Positions 34,249 through 43,329 of a DNA stretch of 64,000 bases are shown one piece after another (the first letter of the stretch is position 1; the number at the start of each line of letters is the position of its first letter). Location of the stretch: NCBI RefSeq assembly GCF_026627445.1, contig NZ_JAPNLJ010000015.1:124001-188000 (forward strand). Direction: 5' to 3'. This DNA is from Streptomyces sp. H27-H1 (lineage in GTDB: Bacteria > Actinomycetota > Actinomycetes > Streptomycetales > Streptomycetaceae). The translations under genes were made by a program, and so were the position numbers. The notes under the pieces were generated by a model. It was not told the DNA's origin. It was given only the letters and a program-made list of their open reading frames with translations, and did no database searches.

Positions 34249-35048
34249 TCACGGGTGTTGGCGCCTTGGGTGCCGACGTCCTGCGCGTCGGGGTCCGGGG
34301 TGCCGGGTCTGTGCGTCCGGGTCTTGCGCGTCGGCGTTCTGAGCCCCGCCGTCGAGGGTGCGATCGCGGGCGACGTGGCCGTCGGCCATCTCGAGGAGGC
34401 GGCCGGCGCAGCGGGTGGCCAGATGCGGGTCGTGGGTGACGATCAGCAGGGTCTGGCCTATCTGGTTGAGGTCGATCAGCAGGTCCATCACCTGCTCGCC
34501 GGAGCGGCTGTCGAGGGCGCGCCGGTCGGCTCGTCGGCCAGCACCAGCGCCGGACGGTTCATCAGCGGCCGTGCGACGCCGACGCGTTGGCGCTCACCAC
34601 CGCTGAGTGTCGCCGGTAGTTGTTGCGGCGGTCGGCGACCCCGAGCTCGTCGAGGAGTTCCAGGGCGCGGCGGTGGGCCTGGCGCGCGGAGGTGCCGGTG
34701 AGCTGGGCGGCCAGGGCGACGTTGTCGAGCGCCGGCAAGTCGTCGATGAGGTTGAAGAACTGGAAGATCATGCCCACGTCGCGGCGGCGGTAGAGGGCGA
34801 GGCCGGTCTCCGTCAGCCTCCCGAGGTCCTGTCCGTGCACCGAGAGGGTGCCGGCGGTCGGCCGGTCCAGGCCGGCCACCATGTTGAACAGGGTGGATCT
34901 CCCGCATCCGGAGGGGCCCATCACGGCGACGGCCTCAGCCGGCGGATCTCCAGGGACAGGGCGTCGAGCGCCAGGGCGTCGCCGTACTCCTTCGAACCCG
35001 GTCCAGGCGGACGACGGCCTGGTCGGCGTTCTCGTGATGAGGTGTCAT
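34249..35048 (-). pseudogene. Frameshifted ABC ATPase gene
   Basis: All segments of a MacB/LolD-like ATPase occur in order but in different frames: MTPHHENADQAVVRLDRV, DALALDALSLEI, then AVAVMGPSGCGRSTLFN (Walker A Lys replaced by Arg), FNLIDDLPALDNVALAAQLTG, SGGERQRVGVAR, LVLADEPTGA, and LIVTHDPHLATRCAGRLLEM. Frame changes are visible near 34935, 34617 (one base missing before the signature) and 34517 (after the Walker B region). Several lesions plus the missing permease show a decayed third ABC system. Confidence 0.82.
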
Positions 35049-35241
35049 GGCACGAACCCAGAAGGCGGGTCGGACCTGCTGCGTCACCCCCCGGAGGTAA
35101 ACGGGAGGCCTGGTCATCCTGGGGATGTACGCGGGAGGGACCCGGGAGGGTGATGTGGACTACACGCGGTGCCTGCGATGGTCTGGTAGCGGAAACGCGG
35201 AACGCGGGCCGCGGCCCGGGAGGCGGGGAGGGGGATTTGCC

Positions 35242-36138
35242 GTGACGGCGGCATGGGGGATCGGCGCCGCGGTGTGCGCCGTGTGCGCGGTGTCGGCCGT
35301 GCTCGGGCTGACCGGGGCGCTGCTGCGGGCCCGCGCGGCGCACCGGGCGGCGATCGAGGAGCGCGGCTGGCTGCTGGAGCGCGAGCGGGAGACCGCGGCG
35401 CGCACCGCGGTGGGCGCGGAGCGGGCCCGGATAGCGGCGGAGCTCCACGACATAGTCAGCCACAACGTCAGCCTGATGATCGTCCAAGCCGGCGCCGCCC
35501 GAGAGGTGTTGGCGACGATGCCGGTCGAGGCGGCGGCCGCGATGGCCGCCGTGGAGAAGGCCGGGCGTACGACCATGACCGAACTGCGGCACCTGCTGGG
35601 CCTGCTCGCGCCCGCCCAGGACGGCAACGACGAACCGTACCGGGGCCCCGGCGCCGAGAGACGGGATGTGTCGGCGGAGTTGGCGCCGCAGCCGAGTCTG
35701 AGCAGACTCGGCCCGCTCATCGACCGCATCGCCTTCGCCGGGCTGCCGGTAGAGGTCCGGATATCCGGCGACCCGCGTCCGCTTCCCGCCGGGATCGACG
35801 TCACCGCCTACCGGATCATCCAGGAGGCGCTGACCAACGCACTCAAACACGGAGACGGGGCGAAAGCCGAGGTGACGGTGAGATACGCGGACCAGGCACT
35901 GAGGGTCGAGGTGCTCAACAGCGGACCGAGCGTGCTGTCCGGAGACCGGGCACCGGCGCGGACGGGAAGACCCGCCCAGGCCGAATCCACCACGCCGCGC
36001 CCGAAGGCGGACGGCGCGGGGCACGGGCTGGTCGGCCTGCGCGAGCGGGTCGCCGTGTACGGAGGGGACTTCGACGCACGCCGCCGCCTCGGCGGCGGCT
36101 ACCGGGTCCGCGCGCGGCTCCCGCTGGAGCGGCCGTGA
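35242..36138 (+). CDS. Sensor histidine kinase, NarL-type (HisKA_3)
   Basis: 298 aa from GTG 35242, with GGAGGGGG upstream. One N-terminal membrane segment (about 5-28) and a short linker lead to the dimerisation/phosphoacceptor helix ELHDIVSHNVSLM with His69, then the ATPase domain (ALTNALKHGDGAKAEV; GAGHGLVGLRERV). There is almost no outer sensor domain, so it may sense the membrane or an associated protein such as an ABC exporter. Stop overlaps the response regulator start by 4 bases. Confidence 0.93.
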   Translation: MTAAWGIGAAVCAVCAVSAVLGLTGALLRARAAHRAAIEERGWLLERERETAARTAVGAERARIAAELHDIVSHNVSLMIVQAGAAREVLATMPVEAAAAMAAVEKAGRTTMTELRHLLGLLAPAQDGNDEPYRGPGAERRDVSAELAPQPSLSRLGPLIDRIAFAGLPVEVRISGDPRPLPAGIDVTAYRIIQEALTNALKHGDGAKAEVTVRYADQALRVEVLNSGPSVLSGDRAPARTGRPAQAESTTPRPKADGAGHGLVGLRERVAVYGGDFDARRRLGGGYRVRARLPLERP

Positions 36139-36848
36139 CCACGCGGGTCCCGGCCGCCGAGCCGGCCACGAGAGCTGCTGCGCCCCGGGTGGTCATCGCC
36201 GACGACCAGGAACTCGTTCGCACCGGATTCCGCATGATCCTCACCGCCCGGGGGATCGACGTGGTGGGGGTGGCCGCCGACGGCGTGGAGGCCGTCTCGG
36301 AAGTACGCCGGCTGCGCCCCGACGTCGTCCTGCTCGACATACGCATGCCGCGTCTGGACGGACTGGAGGCCGCGCGGCAGATCCTCGCCGAAGCCCCGGA
36401 ATGCCGGGTGATCATGCTGACCACCTTCGACCTCGACCAGTACGTCTACGCCGCCCTCGCCGCCGGAGCCAGCGGATTCCTGCTCAAGGACGTCACCCCC
36501 GAACACCTCGCCAACGCCGTACGGCTCGTCGACACCGGCGACGCGCTGCTCTCCCCGTCGATCACGCGCCGACTGGTGGAACGCTGCGCCTCGGCATCGG
36601 CCGCACGCGGCGGTGGGGTACTGGCGTCCCACCCCGACCTGGGCGCCCTCACTCCGCGCGAGCGGGAGGTGCTGACCCTCATGGGTCACGGCCTCTCCAA
36701 CGCCGAACTGGCCCGCCAGTTCACGCTCAGCGAGGCCACCGTGAAGACCCATGTCGCCCGGATCTTCGCCAAGCTGAGCCTGCGCGACCGCGCCCAGGCG
36801 GTCGTCCTGGCCTACGAGACGGGCCTGGTCACCCCGGGGAGCGTCTAG
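36135..36848 (+). CDS. Response regulator, NarL/FixJ family
   Basis: 237 aa from GTG 36135 (GTGA overlap with the kinase gene). Receiver domain: acidic pair DD at 23-24 region, phosphoacceptor Asp68 in VVLLDIRMPRLDG, switch Thr in LTTFD, Lys in LLKDV. C-terminal LuxR-type helix-turn-helix: LTPREREVLTLMGHGLSNAE, SEATVKTHVARIFAKL. The pair lies beside the ABC genes and probably regulates one of them. Its TAG stop forms part of the CTAG target duplication of an inserted MITE-like element. Confidence 0.94.
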   Translation: MTTRVPAAEPATRAAAPRVVIADDQELVRTGFRMILTARGIDVVGVAADGVEAVSEVRRLRPDVVLLDIRMPRLDGLEAARQILAEAPECRVIMLTTFDLDQYVYAALAAGASGFLLKDVTPEHLANAVRLVDTGDALLSPSITRRLVERCASASAARGGGVLASHPDLGALTPREREVLTLMGHGLSNAELARQFTLSEATVKTHVARIFAKLSLRDRAQAVVLAYETGLVTPGSV

Positions 36849-37032
36849 GGCTGTGACCGGAAAGGTTCACCGTGTCGCGGCGCCCGGCACGGCACTTCTC
36901 CCCCAGCTACCGCTGGGAGGTGCCCCCTGCGTTGTCGGACCGGGCAAGTACGTCCAGTACGGGCCTCGGCCCTCCGCCTTGCGATGCACCGCACCGGACA
37001 CCGCGACCCGGCACACCTTCCCGGCCACAGCA
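36849..37032. mobile_element. MITE-like element, about 184 bp, flanked by CTAG duplications
   Basis: Both ends carry CTAG (36845-36848 and 37033-37036). Internal to these, the left end GGCTGTGACCGGAAAGGT and the reverse complement of the right end TGCTGTGGCCGGGAAGGT match, and the similarity continues inward for about 45 bases with roughly three quarters identity, most differences being transitions. The centre contains a small hairpin (CCCAGC-TACC-GCTGGG). No protein is encoded. It fills the space between the convergent response regulator and GAF/PucR genes. Confidence 0.75.
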
Positions 37033-37061
37033 CTAGGGCGCGCCCGTCGGACCAAGTCGGA

Positions 37062-38984
37062 TCATCCCGCGGGTGGGCCGGGGCTCGCCAGGAGGTGCAG
37101 GCGCAGGGCGAGTTGGATCTCCAGGGCGCGGGCCGGGGTGTTCCAGTCCTCGCCGAGGAGCCGGCCGATCCGGTCGAGGCGCTGCACGACGGTGTTCACG
37201 TGGATGTGCAGCGCGTCCTTGGCCTTGGAGAGGCTCGCCCCGTGGACGTAGTAGGCCTGGAGGGTGTGGACCAGTTCGGTGCCGCGCTGGGCGTCGTAGT
37301 CGATGACGGGGCCGAGTACCTGGCCGACGTACCCGCCGACGTCACCGCGGTCGCCGAGAAGCAGGCCGACGAAGCCCAGGTCCGGCAGGGCGGCCCCGTG
37401 GCCGGCATGGCCCAGGGCGTGCAGGGCCCGCAGGCAGCGCAGGGCCTCGGCGTACACGGCCGGCAGCCCGCCCGGGTCGGCGGCCGGTCCGGCGGAGCCC
37501 ACGGTGACGGGCGCGCCCACCGCCTGGCCCAGCTCTGCCGCCAGGGACCGTGCGAGGTGTCCGGGTCCCTCGGCCGGGGCGAGCAGGACTACGTGGCCCT
37601 CGTGCAGCCCGGCCAGGCCGTCGAGGGCGCGGGCACGGCGCGCCGCCTCCGCCGACAGCCGGGGTCGCAGTGCCGCGTCGCAGTGGAGCACCAGGATGGA
37701 GTGCGGGCGGGTGAGGTCGACGCCGAGTTTGCGGGCCCGGATCGTCCGGCTGCCGGGGTCGGGGGTGCGCCCCGGGCTCCGCGGGGTCAGCAGGTCACCG
37801 AGGAGTTCGCCGCGCACCCGGTCCTCGGCATGGGCCACGGAGCGGCGCAGCAGCAGGAGGAGCGCGGTGACGAGCCCGGTGCGTTCGAACAGCCGGCGGT
37901 CGGTGTCCGACAGATCCGCCCGGCCCGTCAGGGCGATGCTGCCGAGGAGTTCGGGCCCGGCCAGGACGGCGCAGACCCACACCCCGTCGACCGGCACGGC
38001 CCGGCCGCCCGAGCGGGAGGCCGCCACTCCCTGGGCGGGCGGCCCGATCGGTTCGGTGGCGACCCGGGCCAGTTCGGCTCCGTCGGCGTCGTGCACCACC
38101 AGACCGCCCCGCAGCAGCGCGGCCACCTCGCGGGCCACATCGGTGACGTCCCCGCCGCGCAGGACCAGATCGGTGAGCCGGTCGTGGGTTTCGGTGGCCA
38201 GCCGGGTGGCCTCGCTGTGGGCCCGGGCGGTCTCGGTTGCGGCGTTCAGCTCGAACAGGGCCGTACGGGTCTCCTCCAGCAGCCGTGCCCCGTCGATGGC
38301 GACGGCGGCGTGGTCGGCCAGCGAGGAGAGCAGCGCGACCGCGTCGGGTGCGAACTCGCGCACCGAGCGGTCGGCGGCGTAGAGCACCCCGATGACCCGC
38401 GAGGCGACGCGCAGCGGTACGCCGAGGATGCCCCGCAGCCCCTCCTCGCGCACCCCGGAGTCGATGGTGCTGGTGTGCCGGAAACGGTCGTCGGTGCGGT
38501 AGTCGGCGCTGGCGTACGGCCGGGCCGTCTGGGCGACCAGGCCGCCGAGGCCCTCGCCCATGCCGAGGCGCAGCTGCTGGAAGGCGGCGGAGACGGAGCC
38601 GTCGGTGACCCGCATGAAGGTATCGCCGACGACGGGGTCGTTGAGGGTGAGATAGGCGACGTCCGTACCGAGCAGGGTCCTGGCCCGCCGCACGATGGCC
38701 CGTAGCACCGCGTCGAGATCCCGCAGCGCAGCGAGGTCGCCGGCCGTGTCGAAGAGGGCGGTGAGCTCCGCCTCGCGCCTGCGGTGCTGGTCGAGCGTGC
38801 GCCGGATGTCGAGGGCGACCCGGGTCGCCTCGTCCACGAGGGCCTGTTCGGCGGCGTCGGCCCCGGCGGTACGGGCCTGCGCGCCGGGCCGCGCGAAGTG
38901 CTCGAGGGGCGCACCCTGGGCGAGGAGGTCCAGGAGTCGGCGCAACGCGGCCGCGGGCGCGGTGGGATCGTTCACGGGGGCCAT
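37062..38984 (-). CDS. GAF domain / PucR-type helix-turn-helix regulator
   Basis: 640 aa; ATG 38984 follows a GAAGGG site. A coiled N-terminal part is followed by a GAF domain at about 100-240 (DLDAVLRAIVRRARTLLGTD, VGVPLRVASRVIGVLYAADR-like), a central PucR-like domain, and a C-terminal PucR helix-turn-helix (LVHTLQAYYVHGASLSKAKD, HIHVNTVVQRLDRIGRLLG). Such proteins activate catabolic or transport genes on sensing a small molecule. It stands next to an MHS transporter on the same strand, the probable target. Confidence 0.9.
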   Translation of the reverse strand: MAPVNDPTAPAAALRRLLDLLAQGAPLEHFARPGAQARTAGADAAEQALVDEATRVALDIRRTLDQHRRREAELTALFDTAGDLAALRDLDAVLRAIVRRARTLLGTDVAYLTLNDPVVGDTFMRVTDGSVSAAFQQLRLGMGEGLGGLVAQTARPYASADYRTDDRFRHTSTIDSGVREEGLRGILGVPLRVASRVIGVLYAADRSVREFAPDAVALLSSLADHAAVAIDGARLLEETRTALFELNAATETARAHSEATRLATETHDRLTDLVLRGGDVTDVAREVAALLRGGLVVHDADGAELARVATEPIGPPAQGVAASRSGGRAVPVDGVWVCAVLAGPELLGSIALTGRADLSDTDRRLFERTGLVTALLLLLRRSVAHAEDRVRGELLGDLLTPRSPGRTPDPGSRTIRARKLGVDLTRPHSILVLHCDAALRPRLSAEAARRARALDGLAGLHEGHVVLLAPAEGPGHLARSLAAELGQAVGAPVTVGSAGPAADPGGLPAVYAEALRCLRALHALGHAGHGAALPDLGFVGLLLGDRGDVGGYVGQVLGPVIDYDAQRGTELVHTLQAYYVHGASLSKAKDALHIHVNTVVQRLDRIGRLLGEDWNTPARALEIQLALRLHLLASPGPPAG

Positions 38985-39075
38985 GCTGGCAGCCCTTCGG
39001 TGCGGGGTGGTGAGCGGGTCCGCCCGCCGGACCGGACGCACCGGTCACGGCGGGCAGACCCGGGGGCGCGCGGAC

Positions 39076-40467
39076 TCAGGCGGTGTCGGAGGCCGCGGAG
39101 GCGTACCCGCTCTCCGTGGGCACCCCGGCCGGCGCCGCCGCTCCCGCCCCCGCCTTCGGGACGGACAGGTCGCGGCCCCGGGTCTCGCGGGCGAAGAGGA
39201 CGGTGAGGGTGGTGACGAGGGCGGCCGCCGACAGGTAGACGGAGACCGGCAGGGAGGAGCCGTAGTCCTTCAGGAGCTCGACGGCGATGATCGGGGCCAG
39301 GGCGCCCGCGACGATCGAGGCGAGCTGGGAGCCCATCGAGGCGCCCGAGTAACGGACCTTGGTGTCGAACATCTCCGAGACGAAGGCGGCCTGCGGCCCG
39401 TACATGGCCCCGTGCAGGAGCAGGCCGGCGGTGACGGCCGCGGTGATGACGGCGAACGACTTGGAATCCACCAGCGCGAAGAACGCGAACGCCCACAGGG
39501 CCATGCCGACCGAACCGATCAGCGTCACCGGCCGGCGGCCGATCCGGTCCGACAGCGCGCCCCAGGCCGGGATGGTGATGAAGTGGACGGCCGAGCCGAT
39601 CAGGAGCGCGTTGAGCGCGGTGGTCTTGGGGAGCCCGAGGTGGGTGGTGACGTAGACGAGGAGGAAGGAGGTGAGGACGTAGTACGAGATGTTCTCGCCG
39701 AACCGGGTGCCGATGGCGGTGAGCACCTGCCGCCAGTCCTTGCGGAACACCTGGACCACGGGCGCACTCTCCTCCTCGGCTCGGCCCGCGGCCTCGGCCT
39801 GAGCCGCGAGGAAGACGGGTGACTCGGAGACGGAAAGACGGATCCACAGCCCGACGACCACGAGGACCCCGGAGAGCAGGAAGGGGATCCGCCAGCCCCA
39901 GGCCAGGAACGCGGCGTCCGACTGGACGGCGGCGAGCACCGCGAGGACGCCGGTGGCCAGCAGATTGCCCCCGGGAGCCCCGGACTGCGGCCAAGAGGCC
40001 CAGAACCCGCGGTGCTCGGGCCCACCGTGCTCGGAGACGATCAGCACGGCCCCGCCCCACTCGCCACCGAGCGCGAACCCCTGCACCAGCCGCAGCGCGG
40101 TCAGCATGATCGGAGCCCCGATCCCGATGCTCGCGTGGGTGGGCAGCAGCCCCATCGCGAAGGTCGCCCCGCCCATCATCAACAGGCTCAGCACCAGCAG
40201 CTTCTTACGCCCGACCTTGTCCCCGAAGTGCCCGAAGACGACACCGCCGAGCGGCCGCGCGAGGAACCCGATGGCGTAGGTGAGGAAAGCGATCAGGGTG
40301 CCCGTGAGCGGATCAGCGGTGGGGAAGAACAGCTTGTTGAACACCAGGGCGGCGGCGGTCCCGTAGAGGAAGAAGTCGTACCACTCGATGGTGGTCCCGA
40401 TGAGACTGGCGGCGACGATCCGTCTGATGCCGGACGGAGCCTTCGGGGCGGCTGCGGGGGAGACCAT
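39076..40467 (-). CDS. MFS transporter, metabolite:H+ symporter (MHS) family
   Basis: 463 aa from ATG 40467 (GGAAG site; a GTG at 40512 is a less likely start). The MHS signature is clear: ASLIGTTIEWYDFFLYGTAA in helix 1, GGVVFGHFGDKVGRKKLLV between helices 2 and 3, LRLVQGFALGGEWGGAVL in helix 4, and SDRIGRRPV in the central loop. Twelve membrane segments. It imports carboxylates, osmolytes or aromatic acids with protons. Likely regulated by the neighbouring GAF/PucR protein. It is the last gene here that looks like ordinary chromosome. Confidence 0.93.
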   Translation of the reverse strand: MVSPAAAPKAPSGIRRIVAASLIGTTIEWYDFFLYGTAAALVFNKLFFPTADPLTGTLIAFLTYAIGFLARPLGGVVFGHFGDKVGRKKLLVLSLLMMGGATFAMGLLPTHASIGIGAPIMLTALRLVQGFALGGEWGGAVLIVSEHGGPEHRGFWASWPQSGAPGGNLLATGVLAVLAAVQSDAAFLAWGWRIPFLLSGVLVVVGLWIRLSVSESPVFLAAQAEAAGRAEEESAPVVQVFRKDWRQVLTAIGTRFGENISYYVLTSFLLVYVTTHLGLPKTTALNALLIGSAVHFITIPAWGALSDRIGRRPVTLIGSVGMALWAFAFFALVDSKSFAVITAAVTAGLLLHGAMYGPQAAFVSEMFDTKVRYSGASMGSQLASIVAGALAPIIAVELLKDYGSSLPVSVYLSAAALVTTLTVLFARETRGRDLSVPKAGAGAAAPAGVPTESGYASAASDTA

Positions 40468-41074
40468 GTGCACCACTTCCAGGGTGTCTGCGGGGACGTC
40501 GGGTGTGGGCACAACGTAGAAGTCCGCAGGTCAACGGCATATGTGGCTGGCCGTCACAATCACCCGCAGCCCGATGTGTCCGGTCACCACACGGCCACTC
40601 TCGCACCTCGTCGGCCGCCTCCGGAAGGAGGTGGACAGGCCGTGCCGAAATTGCAGAGTTGTACCTGTTTTGGGGAGGCGGTGCTGGTTCCCGTGCTGGT
40701 TCGGTGCTGGTTCGGTGGTGACCCGAAACCCCACGTCAGCACCTCTCGCAACCCGTCCCGTGCTGGTTCGGTGCTGGTTACGCTGCGTGGAGCACACCCG
40801 CTTTGGCTTCGAGTCGGGGCAAAGGGCGAATCGCTGTGGCTGTGGTTTCCATGGTTCCCAGGGCCCCTTCGTGCCCCGGCGTCCGAGGCCAGACACGCAA
40901 CCTCTCGTGGTTGATGCCCGGGGCCCTGGCTGCCGACAGGTCGCCCCTTCCCGGCGTACTAATGCTGGCTTGCCCTAGCGGCGACCTTTGGATCTTCCAC
41001 CTGCGTTCCCCGCCCGGGGTGGCACGCATCCGTGAGTCGTGCGGTTGGCAGACGTCGGTGTCAGTGGGGGCTGA
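40468..41074. other. Intergenic boundary region with iteron-like repeats
   Basis: A 607-bp region without a convincing gene, visibly less GC-rich than its left flank. The MHS promoter should lie in its first 100 bases. Its middle holds the GTGCTGGTT repeats. Short open frames on both strands exist (for example minus 40531-40896, rich in Asn-Gln-His repeats) but they follow the DNA repeats and lack ribosome sites. Confidence 0.5.
40681..40780. repeat. Five iteron-like direct repeats of GTGCTGGTTC
   Basis: Copies begin at 40681, 40693, 40704, 40760 and 40771 (last ending in A). Three are spaced 11-12 bases, about one helix turn, then a 56-base gap and two more spaced 11. This is the layout of iterons bound by replication or recombination proteins, or of cooperative operators. 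Confidence 0.7.
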
Positions 41075-42172
41075 TTGGATGCTCTGGTGAGCTTCCTGCT
41101 GCAGTACCCGCTGGTCAGTTCCATCCGCGACGCCTACCGGATCCGGATACACGATCCTTGGGTCCACTGGCATGATCGTCGTGAGCAGGCCGCATGCGAC
41201 GAGCTGCACTCTGCCTTGCAGCAACTCGGTATCCAGGATCCGATACCCCATCATTTCGAACGGGGTCTTCGGCGGGAGGCACGTCGGAGGTACGCGACCG
41301 TGTCACGGACAGCGATCGCCACCGTCATCCTCGTTGCATGGTCCGGCTTCTGGGCCTTCGCCGTCGTGCGGTTCGGCCCCATGGTGTACCTGGAGCCGGA
41401 AAAGCTGCTGCCAGGTCTCGGTCAGGAGATGGTCAGGATCCGGGATGCGGCGCCACGGGACATGGGATGGAAATCTCTGGAGCTGGTCGTCCCACTCGGC
41501 TGGATGCTCGTGTTCGCATGGGTGCTCCTGTCCTTTGGGTCCATTGTCTCCGGCATCATCAGGAACCCCTCCGCAGCCAGTCTGATCAGGCATCCGCGCG
41601 GCATCATGACCACCTACCACCCGGTCACGCTGGCCGCCCAGGTGATCGTGCGTTGTGCCGCTGCGAAAACTGCCCAGGCCGAGAGCCGTGCCGCCGCCAC
41701 GATGCAACTGACTCCCGCCATGAACCGCTTCACACGGTCGTTGCTCCACGGTCCGATCCTGCGTGGCAGCATGCCGACGTCATCGACCAGGTTCCGGGCG
41801 GCGAGGGAACACGCCAGGCGTGTGGTCGCTCATTTGCTCACGGCTGAGGAGGAGACCGACCGTGCGCCCGATCAAGCGTTGAAGAAGCTGTCCGCGAAGG
41901 TGCTCCGTGCCGGGGACCGGTATGCGGAGGGCCGGCTCGGGGCTCTGCTGGACGACGATCTCAGTAACGTTGCCCCGATCCCCTCGCGCGCCCGATGGGT
42001 ACGAATCGGTGCGGTCGTGGGGCTGATGCTGGGGCTCGTCTTCACCATCGCGGCCTTCGATCTGCCGCAGGCGGTCGAGGCCTATGCCATCGCGGGAGTG
42101 GGAGCCATCGTGACGCTCGTGCTGAACGGCCCCGGCGATGTGCTGCCCCCTGGACTCGGGAGGGCGCGGTGA
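41075..42172 (+). CDS. Membrane protein of unknown function
   Basis: 365 aa if TTG 41075 (after GTGGGGG) is used; GTG 41087 is the alternative. Four membrane segments: about 80-102 (TAIATVILVAWSGFWAFAVV), 140-163 (VVPLGWMLVFAWVLLSFGSI), 313-332 (GAVVGLMLGLVFTIAAF) and 338-355 (YAIAGVGAIVTLVL), with a ~150-residue basic helical domain between the second and third on the cytosolic side. Family not recognised. Codon use is less GC-biased than in the chromosome genes, suggesting it was acquired. Confidence 0.65.
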   Translation: MDALVSFLLQYPLVSSIRDAYRIRIHDPWVHWHDRREQAACDELHSALQQLGIQDPIPHHFERGLRREARRRYATVSRTAIATVILVAWSGFWAFAVVRFGPMVYLEPEKLLPGLGQEMVRIRDAAPRDMGWKSLELVVPLGWMLVFAWVLLSFGSIVSGIIRNPSAASLIRHPRGIMTTYHPVTLAAQVIVRCAAAKTAQAESRAAATMQLTPAMNRFTRSLLHGPILRGSMPTSSTRFRAAREHARRVVAHLLTAEEETDRAPDQALKKLSAKVLRAGDRYAEGRLGALLDDDLSNVAPIPSRARWVRIGAVVGLMLGLVFTIAAFDLPQAVEAYAIAGVGAIVTLVLNGPGDVLPPGLGRAR

Positions 42173-42436
42173 GGACGATGTTCGGATTCCGAGGGCTGTA
42201 ACACCCGGAAACGCAGAAGTGCTTGAGCAATGCTGATCCCAGCCGTGATCTCGCGCCCACGCTCGGGGGAGGTCGCCTTCGTACAGGGAGTTGGGGCGGG
42301 TGGCTGGTGGCTGTGGCAGGCCACCACCGTACGGCGTCGTGATGTGGAAACACGGTGCTGATTCTGGGGGATGGGCGGCCTGGGGCCGGCCACCAGCGGG
42401 ACGCCGGTGCAGACGGACAGAAGGGCGGCGCGAAGC

Positions 42437-43045
42437 ATGACGAAGTGGGTACGGTGCGGGCGGCCACTTAAGAGCACGGGCGCGCCGTGTTCGTATTGGA
42501 CAATCTGGAGTCTGGGTGGATGCCGGTTGCATCTGGACGATGAGGACTGGCAGAAGCTGTACGAAGACCCGCTGCTGACGTACCGGCAGACGTATGGTTG
42601 CCTGCTCTCCACGCCGGAAGGTCACATCGAGGACTTCCGGCGTGGGGCCCTGCCTCCGGCATGCCAGGCCTGGGAGCACCCGTCTAGCGTGGCGCCGCCC
42701 GGGGATGGCGCGCTGACAGCGCTGGTGGCCTGGCAGGCGGGCCGCTGCGCGGGGTGTGGCCACGTCATGTACTCCGCGTATGGGGACGCTGCTGATCTGA
42801 TGCTTGACCATGACCACCACACCGGTTTGGTGCGGGGTCTGCTCTGCTCTCAGTGCAACGGGCTGGAGGGCATCTCTCCTCCGCGCCATCCTCGCTGGTT
42901 TCGATACCGGACGTTGTCGCCCGCGCACATCCTAGGGATCTCGGTGACGTACGGAGCCAAGTCGAAGAAGCTGGCAAAGGCGCTGATCGCCGAAGGGCGC
43001 GCAGCTGCGCTTGCCGCCAAAGTGCCGTTGGCACGTTCGCTTTGA
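42437..43045 (+). CDS. Endonuclease VII-like HNH nuclease
   Basis: 202 aa from ATG 42437. The centre contains the recombination endonuclease VII pattern: CAGCGHVMYS, LMLDHDHHTGLVRGLLCSQC then N, with two Cys pairs binding zinc and the DHDH metal site. Endonuclease VII relatives resolve or nick branched DNA in phages and mobile elements. The N-terminus adds another Cys cluster (WVRCGRPLKSTGAPCSYW). It lies 60 bp from the broken tRNA gene, the expected place for an element-borne nuclease. Other substrates are possible. Confidence 0.75.
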   Translation: MTKWVRCGRPLKSTGAPCSYWTIWSLGGCRLHLDDEDWQKLYEDPLLTYRQTYGCLLSTPEGHIEDFRRGALPPACQAWEHPSSVAPPGDGALTALVAWQAGRCAGCGHVMYSAYGDAADLMLDHDHHTGLVRGLLCSQCNGLEGISPPRHPRWFRYRTLSPAHILGISVTYGAKSKKLAKALIAEGRAAALAAKVPLARSL

Positions 43046-43105
43046 CGGGCAGTGTGAGTGGGGTTAGCCATAAAGGCTGTTTCCGTGTCACTCGATAGGA
43101 CAGGG

Positions 43106-43145
43106 GCTTAGAAGGCGCCTGCTCTATCCACTGAGCTACGGGGGC
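43106..43145 (-). pseudogene. 5' half of a tRNA-Arg(TCT) gene; probable integration junction
   Basis: Reading the minus strand from 43145: acceptor 5' strand GCCCCCG, TA, D-arm GCTC-AGTGGATA-GAGC, A, anticodon stem GGCGC and loop CTTCTAA (anticodon TCT). After the next G-C the sequence no longer pairs properly (GCCCC against GGCGC, one mismatch), no TTCGA T-loop follows, and the matching acceptor strand CGGGGGC is absent. Sites of this kind arise when an element integrates at the anticodon loop. Confidence 0.75.
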
Positions 43146-43329
43146 TGACCTGCGAAAACGCAGCTTCCGAACACAAGTCCTGTGTCGCTGTGCCACACAT
43201 GTGCCACAAGGGTACGTGTGCGGCTACCGGCTCGACCTCCAGCGTCTCACAGGATCTTTACATCCCCGAGGCCCGGTGCGGAAACAATTCTGCCTCCCCG
43301 GCCGTTGTGGCGTCTGGGTAAAGGGACGC

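Noticed and set aside
34921..36024. Minus-strand frame of 367 codons across the histidine kinase gene
   Set aside because: Antisense shadow; only its last ~50 codons coincide with the decayed ABC ATPase.
40531..40896. Minus-strand open frame with Asn-Gln-His repeats
   Set aside because: The repeated peptide is simply the translation of the GTGCTGGTT DNA repeats; no ribosome site or family similarity.
43060..43145. Complete functional tRNA-Arg gene
   Set aside because: The anticodon 3' strand has a mismatch, the T-loop TTCGA is missing, and no sequence pairs with the acceptor strand GCCCCCG.
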